DNA from: Syntrophobacteraceae bacterium
Lineage (GTDB): Bacteria; Desulfobacterota; Syntrophobacteria; Syntrophobacterales; Syntrophobacteraceae
Reading direction: 5' to 3'
Assembly (NCBI GenBank): GCA_025454175.1
Contig: JALOOX010000003.1
Location: forward strand, 62,001 to 126,000
DNA: 64,000 nt
The notes under the pieces were generated by a model. It did no database searches. It saw nothing but the letters and a program-made list of their open reading frames with translations, and was not told the origin of the DNA. Shown one piece after another: positions 10,918 through 20,922 of the stretch. The translations under genes and the position numbers were made by a program. How positions within the stretch are numbered: position 1 is the first letter of the stretch; each line of letters begins with the position of its first letter.

Positions 10918-11301
10918 ATGGGATTGCTGGTCACCGCCGGTGCCGTGCTCAACTGCAGTTTCGGCCTGGCCCCGTCCACCCTTTCGGTCCTGCCCCTCAA
11001 CCGGGTCAATGCGATGGCTCCAGCCGCCAACATCATGGACAACAAACCCTGTGTGAATATCCTCCCCTTCGGGATGTGCTCATCGATTCTCAACCCCACG
11101 GTTGCCGCGGCGACAGCCGCCGCATTGGGCGTTCCGACTCCAATGCCCTGCGTGCCGGTGACCTTGGCCCCATGGGTCGTCGGACGCCCAACCATCCTCA
11201 TCGGGAACCTCCCCGCCCTGGACAAGGACAGCATCCTCATGTGCTCATGGGGCGGCGTCATACAGATCACCGTGCCGGGTCAGGTCGTGGTGCAGGTCTG
11301 A
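10918..11301 (+). CDS. PAAR-like DUF4280 protein, probable T6SS spike tip
   Basis: A 127-residue protein matching my memory of the DUF4280 PAAR-like family: N-terminal VTAGAVLNCSFGLAPS, the central FGMCSSILNPTVAAATAAA block, a conserved PMPCVPVT, and the C-terminal LMCSWGGVIQIT. PAAR-type proteins cap the VgrG needle and can recruit effectors. Strong AGGAGG site upstream of the ATG. It lies on the plus strand, convergent with and 9 bases from the T6SS operon end, and 140 bases after the cyclase gene. So it is either transcribed from the signalling operon or from its own promoter. Confidence 0.85.
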   Translation: MGLLVTAGAVLNCSFGLAPSTLSVLPLNRVNAMAPAANIMDNKPCVNILPFGMCSSILNPTVAAATAAALGVPTPMPCVPVTLAPWVVGRPTILIGNLPALDKDSILMCSWGGVIQITVPGQVVVQV

Positions 11302-11310
11302 CCGCTCCGC

Positions 11311-13023
11311 TCACCGGGAGAGGAGCCCCCTGAGCTTTGCCAGGCAACGCTGAACAGGCGATCCCGCCTTGCGCATGAGGCTTCCCGAAAGGTACTGGGA
11401 TTGGCACCAGGCGTGATCGACGGCCCCTTCCTCCGTCCGGCGGGGCAGCAGGGGCACGAAAAGAATGCGGTCGGGAAGGAATTCCCTCCCCAGCTCTTTC
11501 TCAATGCGGCTTTGAATCTCCGCCGTCGCTCGCCCCTGATCGACGTGAATCGAGGAACCGACGAAGACCATCAAGATGAAGCGGAAAATTCGGCCTGGCC
11601 CCCCCGAAGGGGCCGCCACCATTGAACAGGGCCATGGGAGGAATTCCAGGGCTGCCAGGAGCTCCTCCACCGGATAGGATCGGCCGTGCCGCTCGGGGAA
11701 AGACATTCCCAGGAACGTCCATTCATTGCGGTTCCTGGCAACCATCTCCGACGAGGAAAGCCCTTCGCCTGCTTCCCCCCCTTCCCCAAGGGGAGCAAAA
11801 GCGAGGACACCGTTTTCGGCCAATGGATCTGCCGGCTCCGAGGAAAGCCCCTCCAGTTCCCAGGAACATCCCGCGGCGGGATACACGTTTCCATGAGCCA
11901 CCCCCGTGCGGCGCAACGAAAACAGGGTGGCCCCCCCGCGGGCGGCTCGCCAACGCAGATTGATGGCGAGCGCGGATCCCAGTTGAAACCTGTCGATGAA
12001 TACCTGCCAGGGCTGGAGGTCCGCCGACTCGGCGGGATTCCTGAACCAGGATCGCCACGGGAGACGTCCCGCCGGAAGCCCCCCCATGAACAGGTCCCTG
12101 CAGGGCACCGTCAGCCCAACGACATTCAGGGCTTCTTCTCCCAACAGTTTTGGATTTTTTCGCAGGTCCTCCCAATCGACATGAACATAGGTGGCCCCGG
12201 CCATCCACGTCGAAAGAAGCACGGCGGGCTGCGTCTCCAGAATGTCGGCACCGGGAAACGCCAGCTTGTCCCCCGGTCTCAGCCCCAGCACCAGCCGCCC
12301 TTCCCGCATGGGCCACAGATATCCATCGTCCGAGGAAAGGGGAGTGGGCTCCAGCGCGGTGTCGCCGCAGGGGTCGAATAGAAGCGCAACGGTTTCCCCC
12401 GACGCATAGCTGAAAGACTTGTGCGGCTCATGCCCGTCCTCTGCTTTGAGTCTCCTCGTCGGTGCCAGCCGGTCCTTCCACTCGGGCAGAGCGGACAACA
12501 CCAGGGGATCGCCAGCGATCCAGTCCGGGGAGAGGGCTTTCAGCCGTTGATGGACCAGGCGGCGTCCCGAGAAAGGCACGCAGGAGACCACAGCTCCCCG
12601 TTTGAGGGCACCGAGAAGCACGATGACGAATTCGACACCCAAGGGGTACAGAATACAGATCTTTTCCCCGGGCTTCATGCCGGATGAGGCCCAGGCCAGG
12701 GAGCGCTCATGGGCAAGCTCGCTCAAGCGCGCGTAAGTCAGCTCACTCCAACCCTGCAATGGGCTGTACCATCGAAAGGCCGGCGCAGGGCTGCGGCTGT
12801 GGCGAATCATGAGGTCGTGGAAGAAATCGTATTTCTGAAACGGAGTGCTTTTCAGAGGCCAGGCTCCGGTCCGGTTCATCATGGCGTGGAGCTCCCTCCA
12901 GAAGGAGGTTGAATCCCGATAGCTCTCCTCGAGCCAGGGGAGCTCCGGGGCCGGCGCCAGTCCCTGCACCGTCAGCTCCGCAATCCTCTCCAACCATCGA
13001 GGGTCTTCCTCTCGCTGCTCCAT
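11311..13023 (-). CDS. degenerate AMP-ligase (ANL superfamily)-like protein at the end of the T6SS operon
   Basis: A 570-residue protein with the layout of acyl-CoA synthetase/AMP-ligase enzymes. N-terminal cap region ~1-80; the family-like stretch GVEFVIVLLGALKRGAVVSCVPF ~130-150 (cited in part only); a C-terminal subdomain ~490-570 that ends like the ligases (GREFLPDRILFVPLLPRRT). The Ser/Thr/Gly-rich phosphate loop expected near ~215-230 reads ALLFDPCGD and is not recognisable, and the usual catalytic Lys after the C-terminal Arg-Thr is replaced by EEGA. An active adenylating enzyme is therefore doubtful. ATG at 13023 preferred, with an in-frame GTG just before it. It lies 190 bases after tssJ on the same strand, suggesting a T6SS-linked structural or binding role (inference). 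Confidence 0.7.
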   Translation of the reverse strand: MEQREEDPRWLERIAELTVQGLAPAPELPWLEESYRDSTSFWRELHAMMNRTGAWPLKSTPFQKYDFFHDLMIRHSRSPAPAFRWYSPLQGWSELTYARLSELAHERSLAWASSGMKPGEKICILYPLGVEFVIVLLGALKRGAVVSCVPFSGRRLVHQRLKALSPDWIAGDPLVLSALPEWKDRLAPTRRLKAEDGHEPHKSFSYASGETVALLFDPCGDTALEPTPLSSDDGYLWPMREGRLVLGLRPGDKLAFPGADILETQPAVLLSTWMAGATYVHVDWEDLRKNPKLLGEEALNVVGLTVPCRDLFMGGLPAGRLPWRSWFRNPAESADLQPWQVFIDRFQLGSALAINLRWRAARGGATLFSLRRTGVAHGNVYPAAGCSWELEGLSSEPADPLAENGVLAFAPLGEGGEAGEGLSSSEMVARNRNEWTFLGMSFPERHGRSYPVEELLAALEFLPWPCSMVAAPSGGPGRIFRFILMVFVGSSIHVDQGRATAEIQSRIEKELGREFLPDRILFVPLLPRRTEEGAVDHAWCQSQYLSGSLMRKAGSPVQRCLAKLRGLLSR

Positions 13024-13213
13024 CACACCTTTACCCGAATCCCCGGTTACCCCATCTCTCCCTCCCGATGGACATCAATGCAGGTTCCGACCGAGGTCAT
13101 CGGCGCGCATTGGGCCGTGCGGCGCGGGCCGGACAGACGGCACCCGTGCCGCTCCTCCATTGAACATCATTACCCACGGATATCGCGCCGAGAACCGAAA
13201 AGGCAGGGCGGCG

Positions 13214-13708
13214 TCAGAAGGGCCACAAACGTTTGAGGAAACCCTTGTGCTGCTGAATCACGACGGTGTCATCCGCGCCGATGCGGATGTTGTAGGTGGA
13301 AGCCACCGGCTGCGACAGCATCCTTTTCCACTGATCTCCCGGCTCAGTGAACAGAAAATAGAAGCCGAGGGCGTTCTGCGTGGGCTGGACCATTTTGATC
13401 GCCTGTTTCCTGCCGGGAATGATGGCATGAGATCCCAGCATGGCAGGATCGGGAGGCTCGGCAAACACCAAGGAGACCACCGACTGGTACGTGTCCGAGA
13501 GGAATTGCCGGTCCGTCACCGATCGAACAACCAGGTAGAAAACCTGACCGCTGTTGGCTGCAGGATCGCATTGGATATTGAGCAGCATTTGGGGCGGGGG
13601 GGCAGGCTTCTTGCCCGCGCATCCTGACAAGAACATAACGGCCAGAGCTCCCAGGAGCCCAACCTGGAGAATTGCGGTCCATGATGCCGAAGCATTGATT
13701 CTTTTCAA
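13214..13708 (-). CDS. tssJ: T6SS outer-membrane lipoprotein TssJ
   Basis: A 164-residue lipoprotein. Signal peptide with lipobox FLSGC (~30), then a small beta-sandwich domain with the family features LLNIQCDPAANSG, a central VVRSVTDRQFL and the C-terminal IRIGADDTVV. TssJ anchors the TssLM membrane complex to the outer membrane. I prefer the TTG at 13708, preceded by GGGAAGGA, which gives a standard signal peptide (MKRINASAS); an ATG 20 codons further upstream is possible but would give an odd N-terminus. It follows tssM with 72 bases between, the usual pairing. Confidence 0.85.
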   Translation of the reverse strand: MKRINASASWTAILQVGLLGALAVMFLSGCAGKKPAPPPQMLLNIQCDPAANSGQVFYLVVRSVTDRQFLSDTYQSVVSLVFAEPPDPAMLGSHAIIPGRKQAIKMVQPTQNALGFYFLFTEPGDQWKRMLSQPVASTYNIRIGADDTVVIQQHKGFLKRLWPF

Positions 13709-13780
13709 TGGATTCCTTCCCGTTGTGCTGTTGATCACCCGTATTCCGACAACCCCCTCCCCACGCATGGTGCAAGAGGG

Positions 13781-16700
13781 TCAGAAGCTCAACTGAAACT
13801 CCTCCCACGGGTCCGACTTCATGGTGATCTCCACCCGGAAAGCCGTTTCACTCCCTCCACCGCTGCCACCGATCAGCCAGACCGTGACCGTCCGATCGAC
13901 CGGCCAGCCCTTCCGCAGCAGCCGAAAGAAGCTCCAGTCCGATTCGGGGACGGCGATCTCCCGGAAGCCCTTCTGCCCATCGGAAAAATTCTCACGCTGG
14001 ACTCCCACGGAGGCCGTTGACGACTTCCACCACTCCAGTTCCAGTTTCTGCCATGAGGGCTGCTGATTGAATGCGAATACCGATGCAGCCCCGGATCTCA
14101 AATAGGACAGCACCGTGATGGGACCATGGGCTTCCTTGGGTGGAAGCGGTGCCGGTTTCACCAGGATGGTGATCGGTTGAGGCGCCCCCTTGTCATTCCA
14201 GAGCGATTGGGCCAGCCCAGCCATCTGATTGGCAGTCTTCAACATCCCGGGCGGAAGCGCGTAGACCCCCTGCGGCGTGATCTTCTCAAGCCAGACCCTG
14301 TCCACCTCCAGGCACAATGGAGCGAGGTACCTCCGAAAGCTCTTCCAGAAGGTTCCCTGGGGATGCGCAAGCTTCTCGAGGTCGGCCGGGGATATCTCCG
14401 CCTCGGCCTCCGGATCGAACGGAAACTTGCCGGCGAGGGGCTTGAGATAGGAAGCGAGCAGCTCGCTCCAGACCTTGCTCCCAATGCCTTCCACATCACT
14501 CTTGCCGAGGGCGAAAGCCTGCCACACGGGTTCCAGGAAAAGGGCCTGGTGCTCGGGAGGGATGCCGGCACTCTTGAGCCACATCTGGACCAGGCTGACA
14601 TACGAATCGTCCTCTTCGCGAAAAATGCTCAGACTGATCCGCCCCAGGGGAGAGAGCAGCCCCTTGAGCTCCGCCGAGTCGTCGTCCTTCTTCCGGGGGA
14701 CGGGCAAGCCTCCCCTCTCCAGATCCTCCTGCATCTGTCCCAGGATAGACAGATACTTGGCCAGTTCGACGTAGGCACCATCCTTCTCGGCCATGACTCG
14801 CCGGATGAAGTCGAAAGCCCCCAGCTTTCGCCCAAACTGGCGCAGGTATGGGCCTTCCCCCATATCCAGCACCGTGTTCTCCTTCATGGTGACTAGGAAG
14901 TCCTGAAACGGCGCCGAAGGCTGCTGCATTTGAGCGAGCACATACCGAAGCCCCCCTTCGGAGCTCGATTGGATGTGAAACTGCGAATAGAAGCCCCGGT
15001 ATGCCGATACATAACGATCCGCATAGCTTTCCGCCTGCTTGAGGATGAAGCTCGAAAAGCGCGATTTCTCATCTTCCGTGGTGGGCAGCGACTTGAGGAA
15101 TTCAGGAATCCTCTCGAGGGCGGGCTTCACTTCCTGTTCAAAGGCCGGACGTGTGAATCGCCCGTCCACCTTGCCTTGTCCCGTGAACAGGAGCAATCCA
15201 TCGTTGGAGGCGTTCATGACCACGTCGGGGAAGATGTTCCCAGCCCGGAAGAACAGCAGTCCCTGGGAGCGTCCGTTTCGCGCCATGAATTCCCTCATGA
15301 AAAGGGTGACGCGACTCCGCACCAGAAGCTGGCTCCAATCCGAAGCTTTGAAGGACAGACTCTCTCCGCTGAACTGAAAGCGGAATTCCTGGTTCCACTG
15401 AGGCTTCTGGGATTCCGTGCCGGCCAGGTCCAAAATGACCTGAGTGCCGTTCATGAAGTCAACCAGTGTCATGCCCTCTGCCGAGGGATACACCATGTCC
15501 TGCTCCACGACGTAGGACAGGAATTGGAACAGGCCGTCCTGGCTCAACTGGACATCCCGATCCTGGATCCAGGTCACCTTGTCTCCCAGGGGTGTCATGC
15601 GTTGCAGTAATCCCGCTATCTGCCCCGAAAGCTCGTAGCGCCTCACCCTTTTCACCCGGTCCAGCAACCCCCTCGCTTCGCGACGAACGTCTTCGAGGAC
15701 GGCCCGGGTGATGAACCTGTCCCTCGTCGAGGTTTCCACCTTCCGAAAGAACAACAGCCACGGCAGAGGTTCTTCAAAGGGAACACCCGAACGCGCGAGC
15801 TTCAGTCTCAGGAAGTCCCAATCCAGGTCGATCCGGGGGATTTCCTCGGCGGTGTTGTTGCGGACGTAGTCTGTCACCAGCGCGTCTTCCACTCCAAGCA
15901 CATTGACCCATTCCTTCGAGTTTTGCAGGACCAGTGTGCCCAGACTGTTCTTTTCCGTGGCGAAAAGCAGCCCGAGGAGATAGAGCAGCTTCTCCTGAGC
16001 CTCCGTTTCCCCGCCCAGCCTTTTAAGGAGCGGGTACAGATGTCTTTGACGCACATTTTTCATCAAGCGCTGGTGGATTCGCTTGCTGCTGTCGCTGAAG
16101 AAGTTTGGAAACAGCAAAAAGGCCGGATCTCCCTCCAGACTGACCTCGAGGTCCTGGAACAGTCCCCGCATCTGGGCACTGTAGGAACCGGGTGGAGAGG
16201 CTTCCATGAGATCCATTCGCCGGTCCATATTGCTCAGGAGTCGCTGCTCATGGATGTATCCCGCCCCCAGATAGGCCAGTCCACATGCCAGCAGAAGACC
16301 GGCCCCCCACAGGTGCCGGCGATGTTCGGGCGACGCTTCCACCTCCTCCACGCGCACCGGCGCGGCGAAGGGATTGGAAAGCTCGGCACGCTCGGCCGAA
16401 TCCTCGCTCGACGTCAGGTAAAGACGGGTCACCAGCGGCGTCGGTGAGAGTGGCTCGGCGTGGCACAAAACATGGACAAAGGCATTCAGCACGGCCAGAG
16501 CCTCCGGGGCTCGGCGGAAAAAGGAAATGGTCTCGAGAAATTCCTCCGGACGAGAGCTCGTCAGCACCCGGCTGAGGAGCTTTTCATAAGGAGCCAGGAC
16601 CTCTTCCACCTTCCCCAGCGCCTCGGGTGTCTCGAAGGTCAGGGTCAAGGGAATGCCCTCCTGGACGAGGAATCGGGAAAAGGTGTGGTATCCCTCAATA

Positions 16701-17389
16701 CCGTCCATGTGAGTCAAGACCAGATAGACCTGGATCGGCTTGGATCGGGCGCGGGACAGGCTGTTGATCTTTCCTCGGATCATCTGGGCCTGGCGCCTGA
16801 GGTCCTCGGGGAGGCCGGAGGTCAACGCCGCTCCGTCGAGCACCACCACCACGATGGGATCTCTTCGGCCAAAGGCCGATTTCCAGAGCCGGCTGAGTGC
16901 CTTCTCCGTTTGCACGTCGCTGTCGTTCAGCAGGGATGCGGGAAGCTCCAGGAGGAGAGCCCTCGAGCCCATGTAGATCTGGAGATGAGGGTCCGCAACA
17001 TGGCTGGGATGATACTGATAGGTCTGCCCCTTCCAATCGCTGTACAGCTCAATGAAGGCGCTCTTGCCGGACCCGAGCTCCCCGATGATGACAAAGGGCT
17101 GAAAGGCGGGAAGAGTGCGCCTCACTTGTCGGGGCAGGTTCTGGAGGAATCTTTTCCAAATCCTGACGAGCGTGCTGCTGGGGAGTCGCTTTTCCTTGGG
17201 CTGCATGGCCTTGAGGGCGCTCTTTCCGGTGAGCTTCCTTCCGGCACCCTTGCGGCTCAGCCACCACAGGCAAAGGAGGACTGCCAAAAAGACGAGGAGC
17301 AGGCCCAGTGCATAATAGGGCCAGTATTCCCATCGGAGCCAACCCTCGATCGACCGCACCTGGCCTGCGGCATTCTTCAACCCGTCCAT
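13781..17389 (-). CDS. tssM: T6SS membrane subunit TssM (IcmF family)
   Basis: A 1202-residue inner-membrane protein of the TssJLM trans-envelope complex. Membrane segment ~25-44; cytoplasmic NTPase-like domain with Walker A GELGSGKS at 103-110 and a base-recognition-like motif LTHMD ~224-228; further membrane segment ~359-379; then a periplasmic region of some 820 residues ending with the beta domain that meets TssJ. Length is typical of IcmF proteins. It is followed by tssJ and preceded by tssH on the same strand. The Walker motif is intact, unlike in many relatives. Confidence 0.95.
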   Translation of the reverse strand: MDGLKNAAGQVRSIEGWLRWEYWPYYALGLLLVFLAVLLCLWWLSRKGAGRKLTGKSALKAMQPKEKRLPSSTLVRIWKRFLQNLPRQVRRTLPAFQPFVIIGELGSGKSAFIELYSDWKGQTYQYHPSHVADPHLQIYMGSRALLLELPASLLNDSDVQTEKALSRLWKSAFGRRDPIVVVVLDGAALTSGLPEDLRRQAQMIRGKINSLSRARSKPIQVYLVLTHMDGIEGYHTFSRFLVQEGIPLTLTFETPEALGKVEEVLAPYEKLLSRVLTSSRPEEFLETISFFRRAPEALAVLNAFVHVLCHAEPLSPTPLVTRLYLTSSEDSAERAELSNPFAAPVRVEEVEASPEHRRHLWGAGLLLACGLAYLGAGYIHEQRLLSNMDRRMDLMEASPPGSYSAQMRGLFQDLEVSLEGDPAFLLFPNFFSDSSKRIHQRLMKNVRQRHLYPLLKRLGGETEAQEKLLYLLGLLFATEKNSLGTLVLQNSKEWVNVLGVEDALVTDYVRNNTAEEIPRIDLDWDFLRLKLARSGVPFEEPLPWLLFFRKVETSTRDRFITRAVLEDVRREARGLLDRVKRVRRYELSGQIAGLLQRMTPLGDKVTWIQDRDVQLSQDGLFQFLSYVVEQDMVYPSAEGMTLVDFMNGTQVILDLAGTESQKPQWNQEFRFQFSGESLSFKASDWSQLLVRSRVTLFMREFMARNGRSQGLLFFRAGNIFPDVVMNASNDGLLLFTGQGKVDGRFTRPAFEQEVKPALERIPEFLKSLPTTEDEKSRFSSFILKQAESYADRYVSAYRGFYSQFHIQSSSEGGLRYVLAQMQQPSAPFQDFLVTMKENTVLDMGEGPYLRQFGRKLGAFDFIRRVMAEKDGAYVELAKYLSILGQMQEDLERGGLPVPRKKDDDSAELKGLLSPLGRISLSIFREEDDSYVSLVQMWLKSAGIPPEHQALFLEPVWQAFALGKSDVEGIGSKVWSELLASYLKPLAGKFPFDPEAEAEISPADLEKLAHPQGTFWKSFRRYLAPLCLEVDRVWLEKITPQGVYALPPGMLKTANQMAGLAQSLWNDKGAPQPITILVKPAPLPPKEAHGPITVLSYLRSGAASVFAFNQQPSWQKLELEWWKSSTASVGVQRENFSDGQKGFREIAVPESDWSFFRLLRKGWPVDRTVTVWLIGGSGGGSETAFRVEITMKSDPWEEFQLSF

Positions 17390-17606
17390 GATCGCAGAAA
17401 ACCCCTCCTCCCCGTACTCGACAAAGGTTCATCATGAGAAAGGCCAAAAACGCGGCTTGCGTTGCCAGGCTTTCAGGCGGCGACTGCGCTTCACCGCGGG
17501 AGTACAGCTTGCACCACCCGCAAAGCGCTTGCCCTGCCGCGGAAGGTAGCCCCTCCTTCGCGCGGGGTGCCCTGAAATGCAACGCTTGCCGGTCGGCCGG
17601 GCCTGA

Positions 17607-20288
17607 TCAGGAAGGCGCATCCTCCACATCCCCGGTGGAGGATGCGTTCTCCGGAGTCACCTCCATCCCGGAGACCGGTTCTTCCGCGGGATCGGCCGGC
17701 ACGTCTCCCCCGTCCGGAGCTGCCTTGCCGCTGAAGGCCAGTTCATCGCCCTTGAGCGATACATGGACCCGCTGACCTTCCTGGATGTCGCCCACAATGA
17801 TCTTCTCCGCCAGCGGGTCCTGGAGCCTGCTCTGGATCACTCTCTTGAGCGGTCTCGCCCCATAGAGCGGGTTGAATCCCAGCTCGGCCAGAAACGCCTT
17901 GGCGCCGTCACTCACCACCAGGTCGATCTTCTTGTCCGAAAGCAGCCTTTGGACGCGCCGGAGCTGGATCTCCACGATGGGAAGCATGGCCTCCAGGGTC
18001 AACTGGTTGAACACCAGAATGTCGTCCAGCCGGTTGAGGAATTCCGGTCGGAAATGCCCACGCACCACCTCCATGATGGCGCTGTTCATCCTGCGCTGCT
18101 CCTCGTCCGTCTCCACGGGCTCGATGCGGTCGGAGCCCAGGTTTGACGTCATGAGGATGATGGTGTTGGCGAAGTTCACCGTAGTGCCCTGGCTGTCCGT
18201 GAGGCGCCCGTCATCGAGCACCTGCAGGAACAGGTTGAAGACATCCGGGTGGGCCTTCTCGACCTCGTCGAACAAAATCACGCTGTAAGGCTTTCGATGC
18301 ACCTTGTTGGTGAGGACCCCCCCCTCCTCGTAGCCCACATAACCCGGAGGGGCTCCGGTCAACCGGGCGACCGAGTGCTTTTCCATGAACTCGCTCATGT
18401 CGATGCGCACCAGCGCCCGCTCGTCGTCGAACAGAAACTCGGCCAGGGCCTTTCCCAGCTCGGTCTTGCCCACGCCGGTGGGACCAAGCATCAAAAAGGA
18501 GGCGATGGGCCGGTTGGGGTCCTGGACTCCCGCGCGGGAGCGGCGAACGGCCCTGGCCACGGTGGTGAGCGCTTCCTCCTGGCCCACCACCCGGCGCCGG
18601 AGCTGATCCTCGAGGCTCAGCAACCGCTCCCGCTCGGAGCCCAGCATCTTTGAGACCGGGATGCCGGTCCACCGGGAGACCGTCTCCGCCACGTCCTCCA
18701 CGGTAACTTCCGCCTGGGAGGGCCGCGATTCATCGATCTGCAGGTCCGCGTAGTCCGCCAGGGCGGCCTCCGCCCGGGGGATCACCTTGTACTGAAGCTC
18801 GGCCACACGGGAAAAATCCTCCTCCCGAACCTTGTGCTCCATTTCGCGCCGGGCCTCTTCCAGGGTTTTCCTGGCCTCCTGAACGATGGAGACGGCGTTC
18901 TTTTCCCGCTCCCAACGCTCCCTCTGTTCAAGACTTCGAGTCCTGCAATCCTCGAGCTCCTCCTGAACCTGGAGAACGCGAGCCTGAGCCTCTGCATCCG
19001 TCTCACCCCCAAGGGCGCGCAGCTCAATTTCCAGCTGCAGAATCCTCAGGTCCAACCGGTCCAACTCCTCCGGTTTGGAGGCTACGCGAATGCGCACCGA
19101 AGCGCCCGCCTGATCCACCAGGTCGATGGCCTTGTCGGGGAGGAACCGGTCGGTGATGTAACGCTTCGAGAGCTTCACGCCGGCGTTCAGCGCCGCATCG
19201 GAGATGCGCACCCCGTGATGCGCCTCGTACTTGTCCTTCACACCCCGAAGAATCGTGAGGGTTCCCTCCTCCGACGGCTCTTCCACCATGACCAGCTGGA
19301 AGCGACGCATGAGGGCTGCGTCCTTTTCGATGTGCTTGCGATATTCCTCCAGGGTGGTGGCCCCCACGCACCTCAGTTTTCCGCGGGCCAGGGCCGGCTT
19401 GATGAGGTTCGATGCATCCATGGCCCCCTCGGAAGCCCCCGCCCCGACCAGCGTGTGGATCTCATCGATGAAAGTCACCACGTTACCGGCATCCTCGATC
19501 TCTTGAAGAACCCGCTTGAAACGCTCCTCGAACTCCCCCCGGTACTTGGCCCCCGCAATAAGCTGCCCCATGTCCAGGCTGAGCAGGACGGCAGACTTGA
19601 GATCGTCCGGAACGTCCCCGACGGCCATGCGATGGGCCAGTCCCTCCACGATGGCGGTCTTCCCGACCCCCGGCTCCCCGATGACGATGGGGTTGTTCTT
19701 GAGCCGGCGGCTCAGGATCTGGATGGCCATGCGGATCTCGTCGTCCCGGCCGATGACGGGGTCCAGCTCGCCATTGCGGGCCATCTCGGTGAGATCCCTC
19801 GTGTACCTGGAGAGGTATTCGAAATCCTCCAGGGAGCTTTCCGCCCCCTTGCCCCCCTTGGGTGCCTGGGAAAGCAGCAAGGCAAGCGTTTCCTTCTTGA
19901 CCCCTGCTTCCGTCAGGGCCTCCAGCAGTTCGTCGGTCTCCAGCATGGCCGACAGGAGATGGTTGAGGCCGATGTATTTCTCACCGGAGGCGGTGATGAG
20001 CTCCTCCGCCTGCACGAAAATCCGCTCCAGCTCCCGGTTGATGGGCGTCTGCTGAACATCGGCCAGTACCTTGGGCTGGGTGAGGAGCTGGCCGTCCACT
20101 CGGCCGCCAAGCTGCTCCGGTTTTCCTCCGGCGCCTTCGATGTAATGCCGTGCCGGGCTGTTTTTTCCCTCCAGCATGCTGAAAAGGAGGTGCCACGGAG
20201 TCACGTAACGGTGCTCTTTCTTCACGGCCAGGCGACAGGCCCTCTCGATGACATCCTGAGCTTTGCTGCTGAACTTCTCAATGATCAT
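17607..20288 (-). CDS. tssH: T6SS sheath-recycling AAA+ ATPase TssH (ClpV/ClpB family)
   Basis: An 893-residue double-ring AAA+ unfoldase. N-domain ~1-145; first ATPase with Walker A GEPGVGKT 204-211 and Walker B VTFIDEIH; coiled-coil M domain ~410-530; second ATPase with Walker A GPTGVGKT ~602-609; C-terminal D2 small domain. After contraction, ClpV disassembles the TssBC sheath. Overall sequence is quite ClpB-like, so on its own a general chaperone could not be excluded, but the position between the effector-candidate region and tssM inside the T6SS operon favours TssH. The C-tail beyond ~850 is Pro/Glu-rich and variable. Starts at ATG after GGGGGGAAC. Confidence 0.88.
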   Translation of the reverse strand: MIIEKFSSKAQDVIERACRLAVKKEHRYVTPWHLLFSMLEGKNSPARHYIEGAGGKPEQLGGRVDGQLLTQPKVLADVQQTPINRELERIFVQAEELITASGEKYIGLNHLLSAMLETDELLEALTEAGVKKETLALLLSQAPKGGKGAESSLEDFEYLSRYTRDLTEMARNGELDPVIGRDDEIRMAIQILSRRLKNNPIVIGEPGVGKTAIVEGLAHRMAVGDVPDDLKSAVLLSLDMGQLIAGAKYRGEFEERFKRVLQEIEDAGNVVTFIDEIHTLVGAGASEGAMDASNLIKPALARGKLRCVGATTLEEYRKHIEKDAALMRRFQLVMVEEPSEEGTLTILRGVKDKYEAHHGVRISDAALNAGVKLSKRYITDRFLPDKAIDLVDQAGASVRIRVASKPEELDRLDLRILQLEIELRALGGETDAEAQARVLQVQEELEDCRTRSLEQRERWEREKNAVSIVQEARKTLEEARREMEHKVREEDFSRVAELQYKVIPRAEAALADYADLQIDESRPSQAEVTVEDVAETVSRWTGIPVSKMLGSERERLLSLEDQLRRRVVGQEEALTTVARAVRRSRAGVQDPNRPIASFLMLGPTGVGKTELGKALAEFLFDDERALVRIDMSEFMEKHSVARLTGAPPGYVGYEEGGVLTNKVHRKPYSVILFDEVEKAHPDVFNLFLQVLDDGRLTDSQGTTVNFANTIILMTSNLGSDRIEPVETDEEQRRMNSAIMEVVRGHFRPEFLNRLDDILVFNQLTLEAMLPIVEIQLRRVQRLLSDKKIDLVVSDGAKAFLAELGFNPLYGARPLKRVIQSRLQDPLAEKIIVGDIQEGQRVHVSLKGDELAFSGKAAPDGGDVPADPAEEPVSGMEVTPENASSTGDVEDAPS

Positions 20289-20524
20289 GTTCCCCCCATC
20301 GTCTCATGTGGGATTTCAGCCGAAAAAACCGGTGAGATCCCGATACGGAGTGAGCATGCGCACCTGCCCTCGCGATCCCGCGGAAGCCGAATGCGCCGCC
20401 CCCGACATGCCGACTTACCTCTTCCTCGACGGGTGGTAGACCATCCTCTGGCTCAACCCCACGAAGGGCAGGAGCATCACGGGACCTAACCCGTGAGCCC
20501 GGCCCATCGCCTCGGCTCGCCCCC
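20289..20524. other. intergenic, upstream of tssH
   Basis: About 240 bases between the tssH start and the hairpin repeat. No protein-like reading frame of either strand is convincing. It should contain the leader, and perhaps a promoter, of a tssH-tssM-tssJ subunit, because a large non-coding gap breaks the operon here; I see no clear -35/-10 pair. Confidence 0.4.
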
Positions 20525-20661
20525 TCAATGCTGTTGAATTAGCGGCTTCGGAAAGGTTTCCGGACGGGCATGAAGCCCGCCCCTACGGCATCCGCCAAAG
20601 ACCTTCTGTGAGGGCGGGCTTTATGCCCGCCCGATCTCCAGGCCTGATTCAACAACATTGG
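20525..20661. repeat. palindromic intergenic repeat with two G/C hairpins (REP-like)
   Basis: A ~137-base element bounded by 14-base imperfect inverted repeats (CAATGCTGTTGAAT at 20526-20539 against the complement of 20647-20660, one mismatch). Inside are two hairpins: CGGGC-ATGAA-GCCCG at 20565-20579 and the perfect 8-bp stem GGGCGGGC-TTTAT-GCCCGCCC at 20612-20632. The arms AAGCCCGCCC and GGGCGGGCTT are also complementary to each other, so the whole element can fold as one cruciform. GGGCGGGC-type elements recur between genes in many environmental bacteria; whether this one is dispersed here needs the genome. Confidence 0.75.
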
Positions 20662-20922
20662 CTCGTCCCCTGTTCCCGGCATCATGATCGGGATTGCTCA
20701 GAGGAGCTCACCCAGCTCCATGATCTGCATGGCAACTGGTATAAACATCGAGGGGCATACTACCTGAAAACAAGGAAAAGGAAGTAGTAAAAACATACAA
20801 TGTTGAAGTTGCATTTCAGATAAATTGGATCTTAATTCCACATGGGCCTGCAATACCCACAGACTAATGAGTGGTCTTTTACGATGTAAACATGTGGGAA
20901 TCGAGGTTCTTGTCTTCCCGGA
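20662..20922. other. AT-richer intergenic stretch, no gene seen
   Basis: Noticeably lower in G+C than its surroundings, especially 20740-20900. No reading frame longer than a few dozen codons looks protein-like. Together with the decayed ORF next to it, this suggests an insertion or deletion junction inside the T6SS locus. Confidence 0.4.

Noticed and set aside
10806-11270. 154-codon ORF opposite the DUF4280 gene
   Set aside because: Shadow of the PAAR-like gene, which has AGGAGG and conserved family blocks on the plus strand.
18834-20489. 551-codon plus-strand ORF opposite tssH
   Set aside because: Antisense shadow of a GC-rich gene; the tssH frame has full family motifs while this one has none.
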